Positions 53,014 through 63,725 of a DNA stretch of 64,000 bases are shown piece after piece; positions within the stretch are counted from its first letter, which is position 1, and each line of letters starts with the position of its first letter. Source of the stretch: Blastocladiella emersonii ATCC 22665 (Eukaryota; Blastocladiomycota; Blastocladiomycetes; Blastocladiales; Blastocladiaceae); contig JANHCV010000003.1 in NCBI GenBank assembly GCA_025594325.1, forward strand, positions 1,922,001 through 1,986,000. Reading direction: 5' to 3'. The position numbers were made by a program, and so were the translations under genes. The notes beneath the pieces are model-generated. The model did not search any database and had not been told where the DNA came from. It saw only the letters and a list, made by a program, of their open reading frames with translations.

Positions 53014-53268
53014 GGTGGATTACGTTGCGTTCAAGGGAGCGGGGAGCGCGCGGCGGCGGCGAGAGCCTCGACAGGTGTGGGTGGCGCCACTCGCGCTCGC
53101 CCGCAGCAGGGGGGCTAAGTCCCCCCTGCCCGCAGGCGTGAAAAACGCGAGTTTCACGCGTCACCTGATGCGAATGAAACGCGTTCTGGCTGGCAGCCTC
53201 GCGAGTTTGTGAGTCCCCCGCCCGACGTCAGCACCGCCGAGGACTCACAGCGCAGCCACCCGCTGCTG

Positions 53269-55142
53269 ATGAATAAGGCCATGGACACCGCAAGCGCGGC
53301 CACCACCGCCGCCGCCACAGCGAGGCCCGAGGACCTGTTCGGCGTGTGGCACCCGTGCCCGGTGCACGCGCCCGTGGCCGGCGATCGGCCCACGGTGACG
53401 CCGTCGAGCAGGGCCAAGCCGACGACCACGCTGCTCGTTCGCATGACGCGCAACGAGCAGCGCGGCGGGCTCGCCGTCACCTTCATCAACCCGGAGACGG
53501 GCCACGTGTGGGAAGATCGCGTCGACGACGACGCCGCGTTGCTGGACCGCAAGCAGCAGCACGCGAAGCTGCTCATGATCGACACAGAGACGCTGGTTAC
53601 CGAGCTGGCCCGCGTCGTCGCGCGCGATTTTGAAGGCCAGCGACCGCACCTGCATCTGCAGTATCGCGACGCCGACCTCGGGCCCGCGGGCATCGTACAC
53701 GCCTCTCATTCGGCCGTGTCTCACCCATGCAACTGCTGACGCGCGCGGGATTCTAGGCCGATCTGCGGCTCACGCGTACCGTCGGCGGGCTGCGGCTGTC
53801 GTGGGTGTTCGAGGGCCAGCCGCTCACCGCGTCGCGCGCCCTCGCGCTGGTCCTGCGCGAGCTGACCACCCCGCTCATGCTGCTGTACCAGTGGAGCCAG
53901 CTGCACGTCGAGCACCTCCGCAACGCACTCACTTCGCGCGAGACTGAGCTCGCCGCCGCTCAACGGCTGCTTGGCGACCCGGAGATGACCAAGGGTGCGT
54001 TCGGTTCCGCGTCCTGCGCAGGGGAGTAGTGTCGGCGCTGATCTCTCCATCCGGGTGTAGTAAAGAAGCCCGCCACGTTCGGCCACCTCGCCATGCCGCC
54101 GATCCTCAACCTGGCCACCGTCTTCTCGCGCCGCCAGGACTGGCGCCTCGTGTCGCGGACCAGCACCACCACGTCGACGACCATGGCCACGGCCACGGCC
54201 ACCGCGAACGGCCAAAGCAGCACGACCTCAACCACAACGACTACTACCATCACCTCGACCTTCTCGTCCGCGGCCGTCGCCAACCCGAAGCCCGAGGACT
54301 CCAGGCCCGCCGCCCCGCCAGCGCGCGCCAACCCGCCGCGCCTGACCTCGATCCTGTCGTCGCCCGGCCCCACCGACCGCGCGCCCCCGTCCGCGTCTTC
54401 GGTCCACTTTGCCTCACAAGCGCCCGCCGCTCCTCCTGCGCCCTTCATACCGGCGGGCGTGAACCTGTTCGCGCTGGCCTCGCAGCCGAGCTCGATGCGG
54501 CAGCTCGATCTGGGCTCGTCGCAGCATAACGGCGGCGGCGGCTACGGGTCGTCGCAGTTCGGCTACGGTTCCTCGCAGTTCGGGTTCGGGTCGCAGTCGC
54601 AGTACATGCCCGGGTCGTCGCAGGCCGCCATGTTTCCGCGCTCGTCGTCGCCGCCGCGGTCCGATCCGCCCGTCCCCGCGCCCGGTCCGAGTATCCTGCC
54701 GCCACAGCAGCAGCACCCGAAACCGGCGGCCGCCGCGACGACGACGAGGGTCACGCTCGAGCTGTCCGACTCGCAGTTCGACGGCCCGCTGAGTCCCACG
54801 GCATCGGTTTTCGCGGCACCCGCGGCCAAGTCTACCACCACCGCCGCGGCACCAGCGCCAGCGCCGACCCCGGCCACGCTTCCGCCATCGATCCTGGTCC
54901 CGCGCCTTGGTAAGCTCACCGCCGCCGCGGGCGGCAGCGAGCCGGCCAAGCTCCTCCCGTCGTCAATCGTCGTCCCGCACCTCGGCGGGAGCTCGCAGCA
55001 GCACACGGCCAGCAGCAGCTCACAGCTCATGTCGTCGCAGATCTCGCTCGCCGACGAACCGAGCTCCTCCACTGGCGGCGACGGTACCACCGCCGCGGCG
55101 CCGCGGCCCAAGAAACGGCCCAAGACCAAGAAGCTGTTTTGA
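53269..55142 (+). CDS. XLF: NHEJ factor XLF/Nej1-like protein with C-terminal Ku-binding motif
   Basis: Non-homologous end-joining factor that pairs with XRCC4/Lif1-ligase IV. Exons 53269-53694, 53757-53994, 54061-55142; introns 62 and 66 nt; 581 residues. Head domain ~20-170: LFGVWHPCPVHAP, TTLLVRMTRNEQRGGLAVTF, VWEDRVDDDAALLDR, then GGLRLSWVFEGQPLTASRAL. The XLF-type coiled-coil start follows: LVLRELTTPLMLLYQWSQLH and VEHLRNALTSRETELAAAQ, aligning with the HL.RPLM..L..Q..EL...L..K..E pattern of XLF. The tail is long and Ser/Thr/Gln/Ala-rich (~330 residues) and ends in PRPKKRPKTKKLF, a basic stretch plus terminal Leu-Phe as in the XLF Ku-binding motif. The frame upstream of 53269 is open but only with GTG. 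The tail is longer than in animal XLF (~300 aa total). Confidence 0.8.
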
Positions 55143-55180
55143 TAGTGTGATACAATGTATTCATTCATTCCCACCCCTCC

Positions 55181-58100
55181 TCAGCTCATGTGCAAGTCGA
55201 AGCCCTCGGGGAGCACCTCGAGCGCCCACTCGCCCAGGTTGTCGGGGAACGCGGGCAGCGGGACCGCCGCGGGCGTCGCGGCTGACATGGACGGCGGCAC
55301 GTCCTCGCCGCGCTCCGTCTTCTGCGGAGCCGCCGGCATCTCGTTCGGCGCCTGCCCTGCGCCCGCGTCCGCCGCCTGCGGCGCCGCCGCGGGGTCGCGC
55401 GTGAGCACGGGCGAGTCGCTCGGCTCGCTGATACTCCGCCGCTTGAGCTGCGGGTGCTGGCACACGCCGGCCTGCGGCGGTTCCACCGGCGCCGCACTCC
55501 CACCGACCGTGACGACGCGTCCCGCGAGCGGCTGCGTGTTCCCGCGGCACGCGAGGTACGCGTCCGCGAGCGTGTGCATTTCGCGGGCGTACCGGCCGGG
55601 GTCGTGGAGGAGCTCGACGACGGCGGCGGCCTGCTGCGCGTGGCGGCGCGCGTGGTACGCCTCGCTGACCTCGTCCGGGTGGATGTGCGCGGGGAGGTGG
55701 AAGGTGGTCGGGAGGGTGGTGCCCTCGGTGGGCGAGGTCGCGTTGCCGCCGTTTTCGCGCGCGAGGACCGCCTCGATCTCGGCCAGCTGCGAGACGGCCA
55801 TCGAGTACGTGTGGACGGCGAGGGCGGCGTGTGGCGTGAGCCGGGCGAGGACGGCGGGCAGCTCGCGCAGGCAGTCGCGGATCAGGGCCGCGTTCCCGCC
55901 ACCCGCGACGACGACGCGCGCGGCCGCGATTACGGACCCGAGCTGGTGCAGCATCACGGTGAAGAACTGGTGCTGGCGCGGCGAGATGGCGACGAAGATG
56001 TGCACGATCGACTGCACGGCCATCTCGAGGATCGAAATGTACTGCGCGTACAGCGGCGGGAGCCGGATGCGCGCCGCGGCCGACGCCAGCGCCTCGTTGC
56101 CGTTCGCGTCGGACGCGGCCATCGGGGTGTCGCTGCCGTTGGCGGCGGAGGCAGACTCGGTGCTGCTGCGCATGCGCTCGATCAGGTACGGGCGCGCCTT
56201 CATGAGGTCGCCGGCGCGCGCGGACGCCGGGGTGCGTCGCGGGGTGCCGGGGTCGACGCAGACCTGGTTGGTGAGGACGCCGGCGATGACCATGGACACG
56301 AGCGGGCGGTACAGGTAGACGATGCACTGGTAGTACCCCATCATGAGCACGGCCGACTCGAGCGCACGGACCGACGGCTCGACGCCGGGCGCGAACTGGG
56401 CCGGGTTGAACTCGAGGTGCGGCGGGATCGCGGCGCGGAACTCGGTGAGCGCCGCGTGCAGCTCGGGGAGGAGCGTCGAGGGCAGGTGCGAGCGGCGGTA
56501 CCGGAACGAGTTGACGGCGCGCAGGACGCGGCCCGCGATGACCACCCACCGCGCGTAGTGCGGCCAGTAGCTCGATTCGGGCAGCAGCATCGCCTGGTCG
56601 TCCGGGTACCGTGCGCGGTTCTCGGGCGTCGCCGTCAGGTCCGCGAGGTCCAGGTCGCAGTCGTCCTCGTGCAGCTGCACGGGCCGCCCGTTGGCCGCCG
56701 CGCTCAGCCGGTCCAGCGTCACCACGATGCTCCACGTGATGAGCCGCGTTGGGATCCCCGGCGCAACGTGCGCCACGAGCGCGTGGGCGGGTGGGGACCG
56801 GTTGTCGCGGTACGACGGCGAGAACTCGCGCCCGGGCTCGGCCTGCTGCTGCTGCTGCTGCTGCATGGCCGGGTGGGCGAGGTGCGTCGGGGTCGGCGGG
56901 ACCTCCTCCTCGTTGTGCCCGTTGACTGAGCGCGGGGCCTCGATGGGCGAGTCGACCTGGACAGCGCGCGGATCGAGATGGAGGCCGAGCGCAACCGCCA
57001 TCCGCGCCGCCATGCCGTCGAGCAGCCACGTGTTCCCGGCCGCCTGCCCGTTATCGTGGGCGGCGAGCAGGAGGCACGCCTGGACCGACTCGATGCGCCC
57101 GACGGGGGTCTCGAACATGCTGGGCAGCAGGCGCTTGGCGTGGGCGACGAGCAGGCGCGACAGCGGGACGGTCGCGGGCAGGATGTGGTGCTGGCGCTCC
57201 CACTGCAGGGCGGCGAGCGACATGAGCGCGTACAGGAGAAAGTAGGCGTCGTAGGGCGGCTGCGGCGAAGTGCGGTCGAGGATCGGGCGCAGGTACGCCT
57301 CGATGCGCGGGCGGTGCAGCATCGGCAGCCAGTGGTGGATCGTGTTGAAGTACACGTCGACGAGCAGGTGCGCGAGCGGCGCCGGAGGGAACCAGAACCG
57401 GTGCTGCTGGTCGACCTCGATCGCGTGCATGCGCTGCTGGGCGAGCCTACGTAGGGGAATGATGATGAGTTGGCTGAAGGCGATCCGACTTTGACGGAGG
57501 AAAGAGCAACGTACTGCGAGATGAACACGTTGATGCCCTCGACGTCCGAGTTGGCGGGGAGCCCGCGCAGGAGGTGGTAGCCCGACGAGTTGCCGTAGTT
57601 GGAGAAGCCGCGCGCGTTGCCCTCCTCGTCGAGCGTGACCATGAGGGTGAGGTTGGAGGCAATGTCGTCAATGTCCTGCGGCGTCGACTTGTGTGGCGAC
57701 GGGCCGAGACCGGCCTGCATGCCCGTCGCGGGCTGGAACGGGCGCTGCGGCGGCGGTGTCTGGTCGGCATATGCGCGCGACAGGTCGGGCTAGTTACGGG
57801 CGGAGCAGTCAGCGTACAGTTGAGACGGACCAAGACCGATGTGACGTACGGTAGACGGCGCCGTATGCGACGCGCTACTCGCGAGCGAGTCGAGCGACGT
57901 GGTACTCGAGGCCGCCGACGAAGTGCCCGGGACGGCCTTGGGTCCGCGCTTGGCGGGGATGCCGTAGGCGCAGTTGAGGCCAAAGGCGTGGCAGTGCTCG
58001 CACGGGAACCCGCCGCCGCACCGGATCTTGCGCCGGCGGCAGTTGAGGCACGCCTGCGAGACGCGCGCCTTCTTGACGGGCGCGAGGTTGATGGCGACCA

Positions 58101-58767
58101 CGTCGACGGGGTACGGCGGCATGCGGGGCGCGCCGCCGGAGTTGATGAACTGCGCCGGCGCGCCTGGCGAGTGGGGGGAAACGCGTCAGTTGGAGTTGGT
58201 GGGAACGTGTCAATCAAGCGTACCAGGAACCGTGCCATCGATCCGCTGGTACACGATGGGCGCGCTGCCGTTCGGGTTGTACTGGGAGAGCGTCGCGCCC
58301 GCGCTCAGCTGGACGGGGGCGGAGGGCACGATGGGGGTCTGCGGCGGCGCGTACTGCTGCTGAGACGGCTGCTGCTGGTGGTGGTGGTAGACGGACGCGT
58401 CGTCACCGGCGTTATGCGACTCGACGACAGGCAGCGCCGGCGGCTGCGGCTGCGGCGCGCCGGGATGGTGAAGCGGCTGAGGCTGCTGCTGCTGCGACTG
58501 CTGCTGCTGGGCCATGGGGTCGTACTGGCGCGGATCCTGCTGCGACGGCACGGGCGTGTACATGTCGCGGTACTCCTGGTGTTGCTGGTACTGCTGCGGC
58601 TGGCCCATGGGCGCGGGCGCCGGGGCGATCGGAATGGCATGGTGCGGGAGGTGGTGCTGGTGGTACTGCGGCTGCGGCGCCTGCTGTTGCTGAGGATCGA
58701 GGCCCTGCGGCAGCGGCGGCGCCTGGGCATACATGTCCGGGTCGTAGCCGGACGGCGGATGATACAT
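55181..58767 (-). CDS. Zn2Cys6 fungal-specific transcription factor (XlnR/Xlr1-like layout)
   Basis: 1132 residues; exons 58767-58224, 58163-57850, 57789-57515, 57446-55181; introns 60, 60 and 68 nt. Residues 1-~180 are Gln/His/Pro-rich. The Zn2Cys6 cluster has Cys 220, 223, 230, 236, 239 and 246 (CX2CX6CX5CX2CX6C), within QACLNCRRRKIRCGGGFPCE, followed by a basic KRGPK linker typical of the activator family that includes XlnR. Then VTLDEEGNARGFSNYGNSSG and the fungal-specific TF (FTFMHR) domain from ~400: LLVDVYFNTIHHWLPMLHRP, AYFLLYALMSLAALQW, GNTWLLDGMAARMAVALGLH, YYQCIVYLYRPLVSMVIAG. The tail is Ala/Pro-rich. Nuclear sequence-specific activator; the glycan-degradation role of XlnR homologues cannot be assumed. 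Confidence 0.88.
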
Positions 58768-60127
58768 GGTTCGATGCGGCGAGTGCTACGGGGTTTGGGG
58801 GGGAGAGAGAGAGGGCGGGGAGAGCGTGAGTGCAGGGAAAGCGCGCACCGCGTGCATGGGAGATCCAACGGATTTGAACGGAAGGGCGTGTTCGCGCGCC
58901 GCCGCCCACCCTGCCCTGCCGTGGCCGCAGTCGCAGGCCGCGATGCCGTCGGAAGAAATCGCATCCGGCGCCGCGCAAGGGACGCCGTGGCCCGCGGATG
59001 GCGCCATCCCCGCGTGTGGCGACGGAGACGGGCCGAGCCGTGGGCGTGCGCGGGCCCCAGCGCCTGTGGCCGCCGACCCGTGTGTGCCCGCGTCGGCCCG
59101 AGTTCGCCCGTCCACGCTTGCGCCGCCGCGACCTCGGGCCGGGGACCGCGCGGGCGACGTGGGAGGCGCGACGCGGCAGGGACCATGGGCGCGAGACGAG
59201 GAAGAACAATCGTTACGTACGACGGGAGATCCGGGGACTTGCTGCTGCGTGGCACCAGATGCGGGATGAACTGGTGGTGAGGGACGCGCGTGTGGCGCAG
59301 CGTGCAGAGGTGTGTGATGTCGACCAGCGACCGAGTTTCTCTCTCACGGCGTGCGGGGGTCAAGGAGGAGCTCCGAGCAACCGGCCGCGCGGGACGACGT
59401 AGGTTAAGAACGGCGACAAGAGCTCCAAGGAGTTCACAACAACGCTGAACGTGTCCAAGCGACGGCGCCGCGTTGAACAAGGCCGCGACCGGAAGAACGG
59501 GGTCCCAAACATTTGAGCCGACCTGAGTCGCGTGGCGGCGGCTTGGGCGCCACTTACAGTTCATTGCTCGCCGTGAAAGCGGGGGTGCCGTGAAGAAATA
59601 CTCGCAACGGCGTGTCGGAGCCGCGCGTTCATCGCAGCGTCGAACGTCGCACGTACTGGCGTGGGGTCGGTCGGTGGGCACTGCGAAGGCTCTGCGGCCC
59701 AAATGAGGGCGGGCAACCGTGTTGCATGCCTGAGGGAGACGCTTCGATTGTGAGCGAGCAGGAGCGAGCAGAAGCGAGAAACGCGTCTCCGCTCCGACTG
59801 CGAGACATCACGTTCGCGAAACGTGATTTCGCGACGCGTCTCCTTGCCTCGGGCCGATCGACTCACGGCCGACTCGTCCACTGCGCCGCCCGGTACTGCG
59901 AGTCACTTCCCTGGCATCCCTTGAACCCATTGCACCAAGTCCATGGTCCCTGCCAAGCGAGTGGGCTCTGTTCTTGTGACGCACCGGATCACCGTCGAGT
60001 CAATCGCGGCCGAGATGCCCAAACAAGTGCTCGCTCTCTCAACCCTGCAATGCATCGAATCCTACAAGTACGGCCGCGGCCCCCTCGGCTGATGCTGCCA
60101 TCAACTCGACTCTCGACCACAAAAACC
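58768..60127. promoter_or_regulatory. Long divergent upstream region, Zn2Cys6 factor / BCS1-like
   Basis: 1.36 kb, the longest gene-free stretch. It holds an inverted repeat at 59807-59827, GCGAGACA at 59800-59807 and two ACGCGT (59781-59786, 59835-59840), clustered in 60 bp. Purine-rich GAGAG stretch near 58,800 lies in the factor's 5' UTR. Open frames here lack conserved features. Confidence 0.45.
59807..59827. promoter_or_regulatory. Inverted repeat ATCACGTT-CGCGA-AACGTGAT
   Basis: Perfect 8-bp arms separated by 5 bp, 301-321 bp upstream of the BCS1-like ATG and flanked by ACGCGT words and the octamer. A good candidate for a dimeric factor site; role inferred. Confidence 0.4.
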
Positions 60128-62035
60128 ATGTCATCAACACCGAACCGCGACACGGTGCTCGCCGCTACGGCCGCCTGCGCTGCGCTCGTCGGGATCGCTG
60201 CTGTCCTGCCCCGCCGCACCCGCTTGCGAGCCGCGACTGTTGCAGCCGACACCGCGACCGGTCTCCTCGCCGCCCGTCGCGGCCTGCACACCGAGGCTGG
60301 CGGCACTGTGAGCGGCGAGCCGCTGCTCTCCGATCCCGCCGCCCTCGCGCCACCACCACCACCCGTCGCGACCCCCGACCTCGCCGACCCCGCGGGCTGG
60401 CTCCTCGGCGCCTTCGCCGACCAGCTCGCCGCCTCGATCGGCCTCGCGGGCAACCCGATGGTGACGGGGACGATCGCCATGACCGCCGTCGCCGCCGTGC
60501 TCGCAGGCGCGCGGCTGGTGAGCGACGCGGCGCTCGACGTGCTCAGCAAGCGCGTGCTGGCGGTCGCCGAGGTCGACAGCCGCGACGAGGTGTACTCGTG
60601 GATCCTCGAGTGGCTCGCCGTGCACACCGAGTACGGCAAGGACTGCACGCACGTCGCCGTGTCCGCGAAGCCGCGGGTACGGCTCGCCGAGGGCGCGCGC
60701 CGGTACGGCGACGACCCGGAAATGGACGGCACGGTCGTGCGAAAGGACGACGAGTCGCTGCGGCCCGTCTACTACTTCCCCGCCATGGGCCGCCACTTCT
60801 TCTGGCACAAGGGCCGCCTCTTCTGCCTCTCGCGCGACCAGGCCGGCCCGCGCACCGCCAGCGGCAGCGGGCTCGTCCCCGAGACCCTCACCATCACCAC
60901 GTTCGCGACGTCACGTGAGCCGCTCGAGGACCTGCTGCGCGAGGTCCGCAAGGCCGCCGCTGTCCGCGACAACGCCCGCACCGCCATCTACACGGGCGAC
61001 CAGTACGGGTCGTGGCGACGCCTGTACGACCGCCCGTCGCGGCCCATGGAAAGCGTCGTCCTCGACGCGCGCGTCAAGGGCGACCTGGTCGCCGACGCGC
61101 AGGACTTTCTCAAGAGCGAGATGTGGTACGCCGAGGCCGGGCTCCCCTACCGCCGCGGCTACCTTCTATCTGGGCCACCCGGGACCGGCAAGACGAGCCT
61201 CGTCACGGCGCTGGCGGGGCACCTGGAGCTGCCCATCTACATCATCAACCTCGCGTCAACCGTGCTTGACGACTCGAACCTGCTCGAGCTCATGCTCGAG
61301 ACCCCGCCGCGGTGCATCATGCTACTCGAGGACATCCACGCCGTGTTCAAACCGTCGGAATCGGACGTGCCGCTCGCTGCCACCAGTGGTGGTGCGTCGC
61401 CCGTCAAGCCCGACTCGCCGGCCGAGGGCGAGAGCGACGATGAGGGCAGCACGACCGCCGTCGCCACCGGCTCGTCCGCCGAGCCCCCGAGCGGCGGATA
61501 CACGTACACGCACCGGACGCTGCAGTCCAAGGTGTCCTTCTCGACGCTGCTCAACATCCTCGACGGCGTGATCGCGAGCGAGGGCCGCCTGCTCATCATG
61601 ACGTCCAACTCGCCCAGTCTCGACCCGGCGCTCCTGCGCCCGGGCCGCATCGACCGCAAGATCTACCTCGGCAACTGCACGCCGGCCATGGCCGCGGGTC
61701 TGGTCCGCCGGTTCTTCGCGACGCCGCCGACCGACACGGATCCGGCGACCTGGGAGGCGAGCGTGACGGCGGTCGCGCGCGCCATGGCGCAGGCCGTGGC
61801 CGCGGACGCCGAGCATGTCGATCAGGGTGAGGCCGCGTCGCGCCACGAGCTCACGGACCAGGACGCGGCCGACGCGGCCGAGCTCCAGCTCGAGGGCGGC
61901 GCACACGCGCTCCACCGCGAGTCGCGCATGTCGCCCGCGCAGGTCGTCGGGTTCCTCATGCGTTGGCGCGGTGATGCCGCCGGCGCGCTCGCGAACCTCG
62001 GCGAGGTGCACACGTTGAGTCGGCTTATGAAGTAG
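60128..62035 (+). CDS. BCS1-like mitochondrial AAA ATPase
   Basis: 635 residues, single exon. BCS1 proteins are inner-membrane AAA chaperones; the founding member translocates the folded Rieske protein into complex III. N-terminal ~50 residues are Ala/Arg-rich (VLPRRTRLRAATVAA); a membrane-type helix follows near MVTGTIAMTAVAAVLAGARL. The BCS1-specific region is present: VDSRDEVYSWILEWLAVHTE, VYYFPAMGRHFFWHKGRLF, ITTFATSREPLEDLLREV and YDRPSRPMESVVLDARVKGD. AAA core: Walker A GPPGTGKT at 349-356, Walker B region CIMLLEDIHAVF (the usual D of EDID replaced by H), SRH-type LLIMTSNSPSLDPALLRPGR with two arginines. A ~65-residue acidic/Ser insert separates Walker B from LLNILDGV. ATG 60128 (aaaaaccATGtca) is the first before the mitochondrial-like N-terminus. 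Several paralogues are common in fungi, so Rieske-specific function is not certain. Confidence 0.85.
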   Translation: MSSTPNRDTVLAATAACAALVGIAAVLPRRTRLRAATVAADTATGLLAARRGLHTEAGGTVSGEPLLSDPAALAPPPPPVATPDLADPAGWLLGAFADQLAASIGLAGNPMVTGTIAMTAVAAVLAGARLVSDAALDVLSKRVLAVAEVDSRDEVYSWILEWLAVHTEYGKDCTHVAVSAKPRVRLAEGARRYGDDPEMDGTVVRKDDESLRPVYYFPAMGRHFFWHKGRLFCLSRDQAGPRTASGSGLVPETLTITTFATSREPLEDLLREVRKAAAVRDNARTAIYTGDQYGSWRRLYDRPSRPMESVVLDARVKGDLVADAQDFLKSEMWYAEAGLPYRRGYLLSGPPGTGKTSLVTALAGHLELPIYIINLASTVLDDSNLLELMLETPPRCIMLLEDIHAVFKPSESDVPLAATSGGASPVKPDSPAEGESDDEGSTTAVATGSSAEPPSGGYTYTHRTLQSKVSFSTLLNILDGVIASEGRLLIMTSNSPSLDPALLRPGRIDRKIYLGNCTPAMAAGLVRRFFATPPTDTDPATWEASVTAVARAMAQAVAADAEHVDQGEAASRHELTDQDAADAAELQLEGGAHALHRESRMSPAQVVGFLMRWRGDAAGALANLGEVHTLSRLMK

Positions 62036-62305
62036 AATACATCACAGTTTAGCACCTTCGACTGCCTTCGTCACTCGACAGCTTGAATGTGGCAAAGTGG
62101 GCGGTGCGAGACAGTGTCATTGACTAGCAATATAATACCCTTTCTTCGAGTGACTGTGTGACCGGCCTCGCTGGCACCCTCGTAGTCGCTGCCTTGAAAC
62201 GTTCTTGAGATAGTTCGAGCTGTGGTCGATGGCAAAACTCACGATCATCTACCGTTGGTCGACGCTTCGTGTGCGAAAATAACAAACGTATATGTACAAG
62301 AGGTG

Positions 62306-62922
62306 TCACTTCGACTGCGGCGGCGCCTGCGCTGTTGCCGCGTTCGCGAGGACGAGGTCGACGCGCGGCTCAAGAAAGTCGAGCGCGAGGTGGACCGCGC
62401 GGCTACGCATGCGCCGTTCGCGTGAGCCATGCACTGTTCCGGTTCAAAGCGCGCAACGTACACGTCCTCGTAGATGGCGACCAGTCGGTCGTTCAACGCG
62501 TTTCCAAGCTCGTCGGCGCGGGCGACCAGTCCAGCTGCCGCTGCGCTTGGCGCTTCCACCCGCTGCACCGTGTCGACGGCGCCGGCATGAACGTGGACGG
62601 CTGTCGCGTGTGCGGTCGCCGAGGCCTACTCATGGCGTCAGCGACGTCCGACCCGCACGGCTGACGATACGTGTACCTCGGCCAACTGCGCAGTCACATC
62701 TCGCACAAGCGCCGCCAACGCACCTGAAGCGCGTTCAAGTGCTGCACTTAGAGTCCGCGCTTCGGTCGCGGCGAGCGCTGCAGCTGCGGCCGAAGCGGTG
62801 CTCGCGACCGACGCCGCGCGCGTGTGATTTGTTGCGCGCGGCGACGTCGGCGTCTGCGGCGTCGAAGACATAACAGGAGCAGGGACGGGTTGCACCGACT
62901 CGGTGTACCACGCGGGGTTCAT
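62306..62922 (-). CDS. Small spliced coiled-coil protein, 168 aa
   Basis: Not recognised. Exons 62922-62677, 62625-62462, 62402-62306; introns 51 nt (GTACAC..GAGTAG) and 59 nt (GTACGT..GCGTAG). The product starts MNPAWYTESVQPVPAPVMSS, then becomes mostly helical and Ala-rich: ALAATEARTLSAALERASGA, LAALVRDVTAQLAEASATAH, ARADELGNALNDRLVAIYED, VRAVHLALDFLEPRVDLVLA. Heptad-like Leu/Ala spacing suggests a coiled coil, as in small adaptor subunits (BLOC/BORC-type complexes would fit size and shape, but no signature proves it). The gene is visible only after splicing, and joining restores one continuous helical pattern through all three exons, which supports the model. Confidence 0.6.
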
Positions 62923-63725
62923 TCGCTACGTTCCTTCAGGTTAACAGAGAGCGCGGGCTAGACGCGTCGTGTGAGCCAGCCACCTCACGCGGCGTGCCGG
63001 CTCGCGTGCCCCCTTCCGTCGTGATCCAGTCGCTGATCGTCTTGTCCAGCGCCGCGGCTTCGACGAGACCTCTAAGACGGCGCTACGGCGAGTCTTTCTG
63101 CTGTGGCGAGTGAGGACGTTTGGGCAGGGCCCACGCCCTGATCGGCGAGTGATGCCACCGTGCTTGTATGCGAGAGCGCTCCCAAGCAGGACCCTGACGC
63201 CGCGGTGACGCTGAAAGGGCGAGGATTTGCACCACGGGAGCGCTTTTCACAGGCCGAGGCAGGGCAGTTCCCGTCGTCCCGGGTGGCGATGCACAGCTGG
63301 CCCCGCTCTGTTGTTCTTCCGGGCATCCAGGGGGTTGCGGGCGATGGTCCACGCGGCCCCAGTCCGCGACTGTGACGTGATGTGGCCGAGCCGGACCTGA
63401 AGTCGCGGCGCTCATCGCGCATCGCGGCGCCACCCGGGGCTTGCGCCCCCCCGACCTGCAGCCTGCTTGCGCTCCCGACTCTCGCTCTCCGGCACCGACA
63501 ACAAACAGAGTCGACCGACCAACTTGCTGCACTGCGAGGCACCCGCGAGACACACGCGCGCACCTTGCACTGTTGCGACCGTGGCATCAACAACGACACT
63601 CGAGGTATGCCGCTTCGGGCGCTCCTGTCGTATCGCAGCGAGGGCTCTCGACTGACCCGGGCGCCGGCGCAAGTACTAGACATACCCTCCCTACTACAGA
63701 CGACTAGACGACGACGACGGACACG
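62923..63725. other. Intergenic before the SH3 gene
   Basis: 803 bp upstream region shared by two divergent genes. The octamer GCGAGACA occurs at 63545-63552. A tRNA B-box-like word at ~63,213 was examined and rejected. No gene seen. Confidence 0.35.

Noticed and set aside
53209-53250. Short intron (GTGAGT..CACAG) giving XLF an upstream exon MKRVLAGS..
   Set aside because: At 42 nt it is shorter than all other introns here, and joining leads to a stop codon within a few residues.
57574-59280. 568-aa plus-strand open frame over the Zn2Cys6 gene start
   Set aside because: Arg-rich, crosses the zinc-cluster exons in antisense and has no family features.
59612-60127. N-terminal extension of the BCS1-like protein by 172 residues
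   Set aside because: The extension is Arg/Ser/Cys-rich non-coding-like sequence containing the palindromic promoter motifs; ATG 60128 has the better context.
63170-63290. tRNA-like word (minus strand GGTGCAAATCC) near 63,213
   Set aside because: The T-loop would lack the invariant TTC, and no matching acceptor or D stem could be paired around it.
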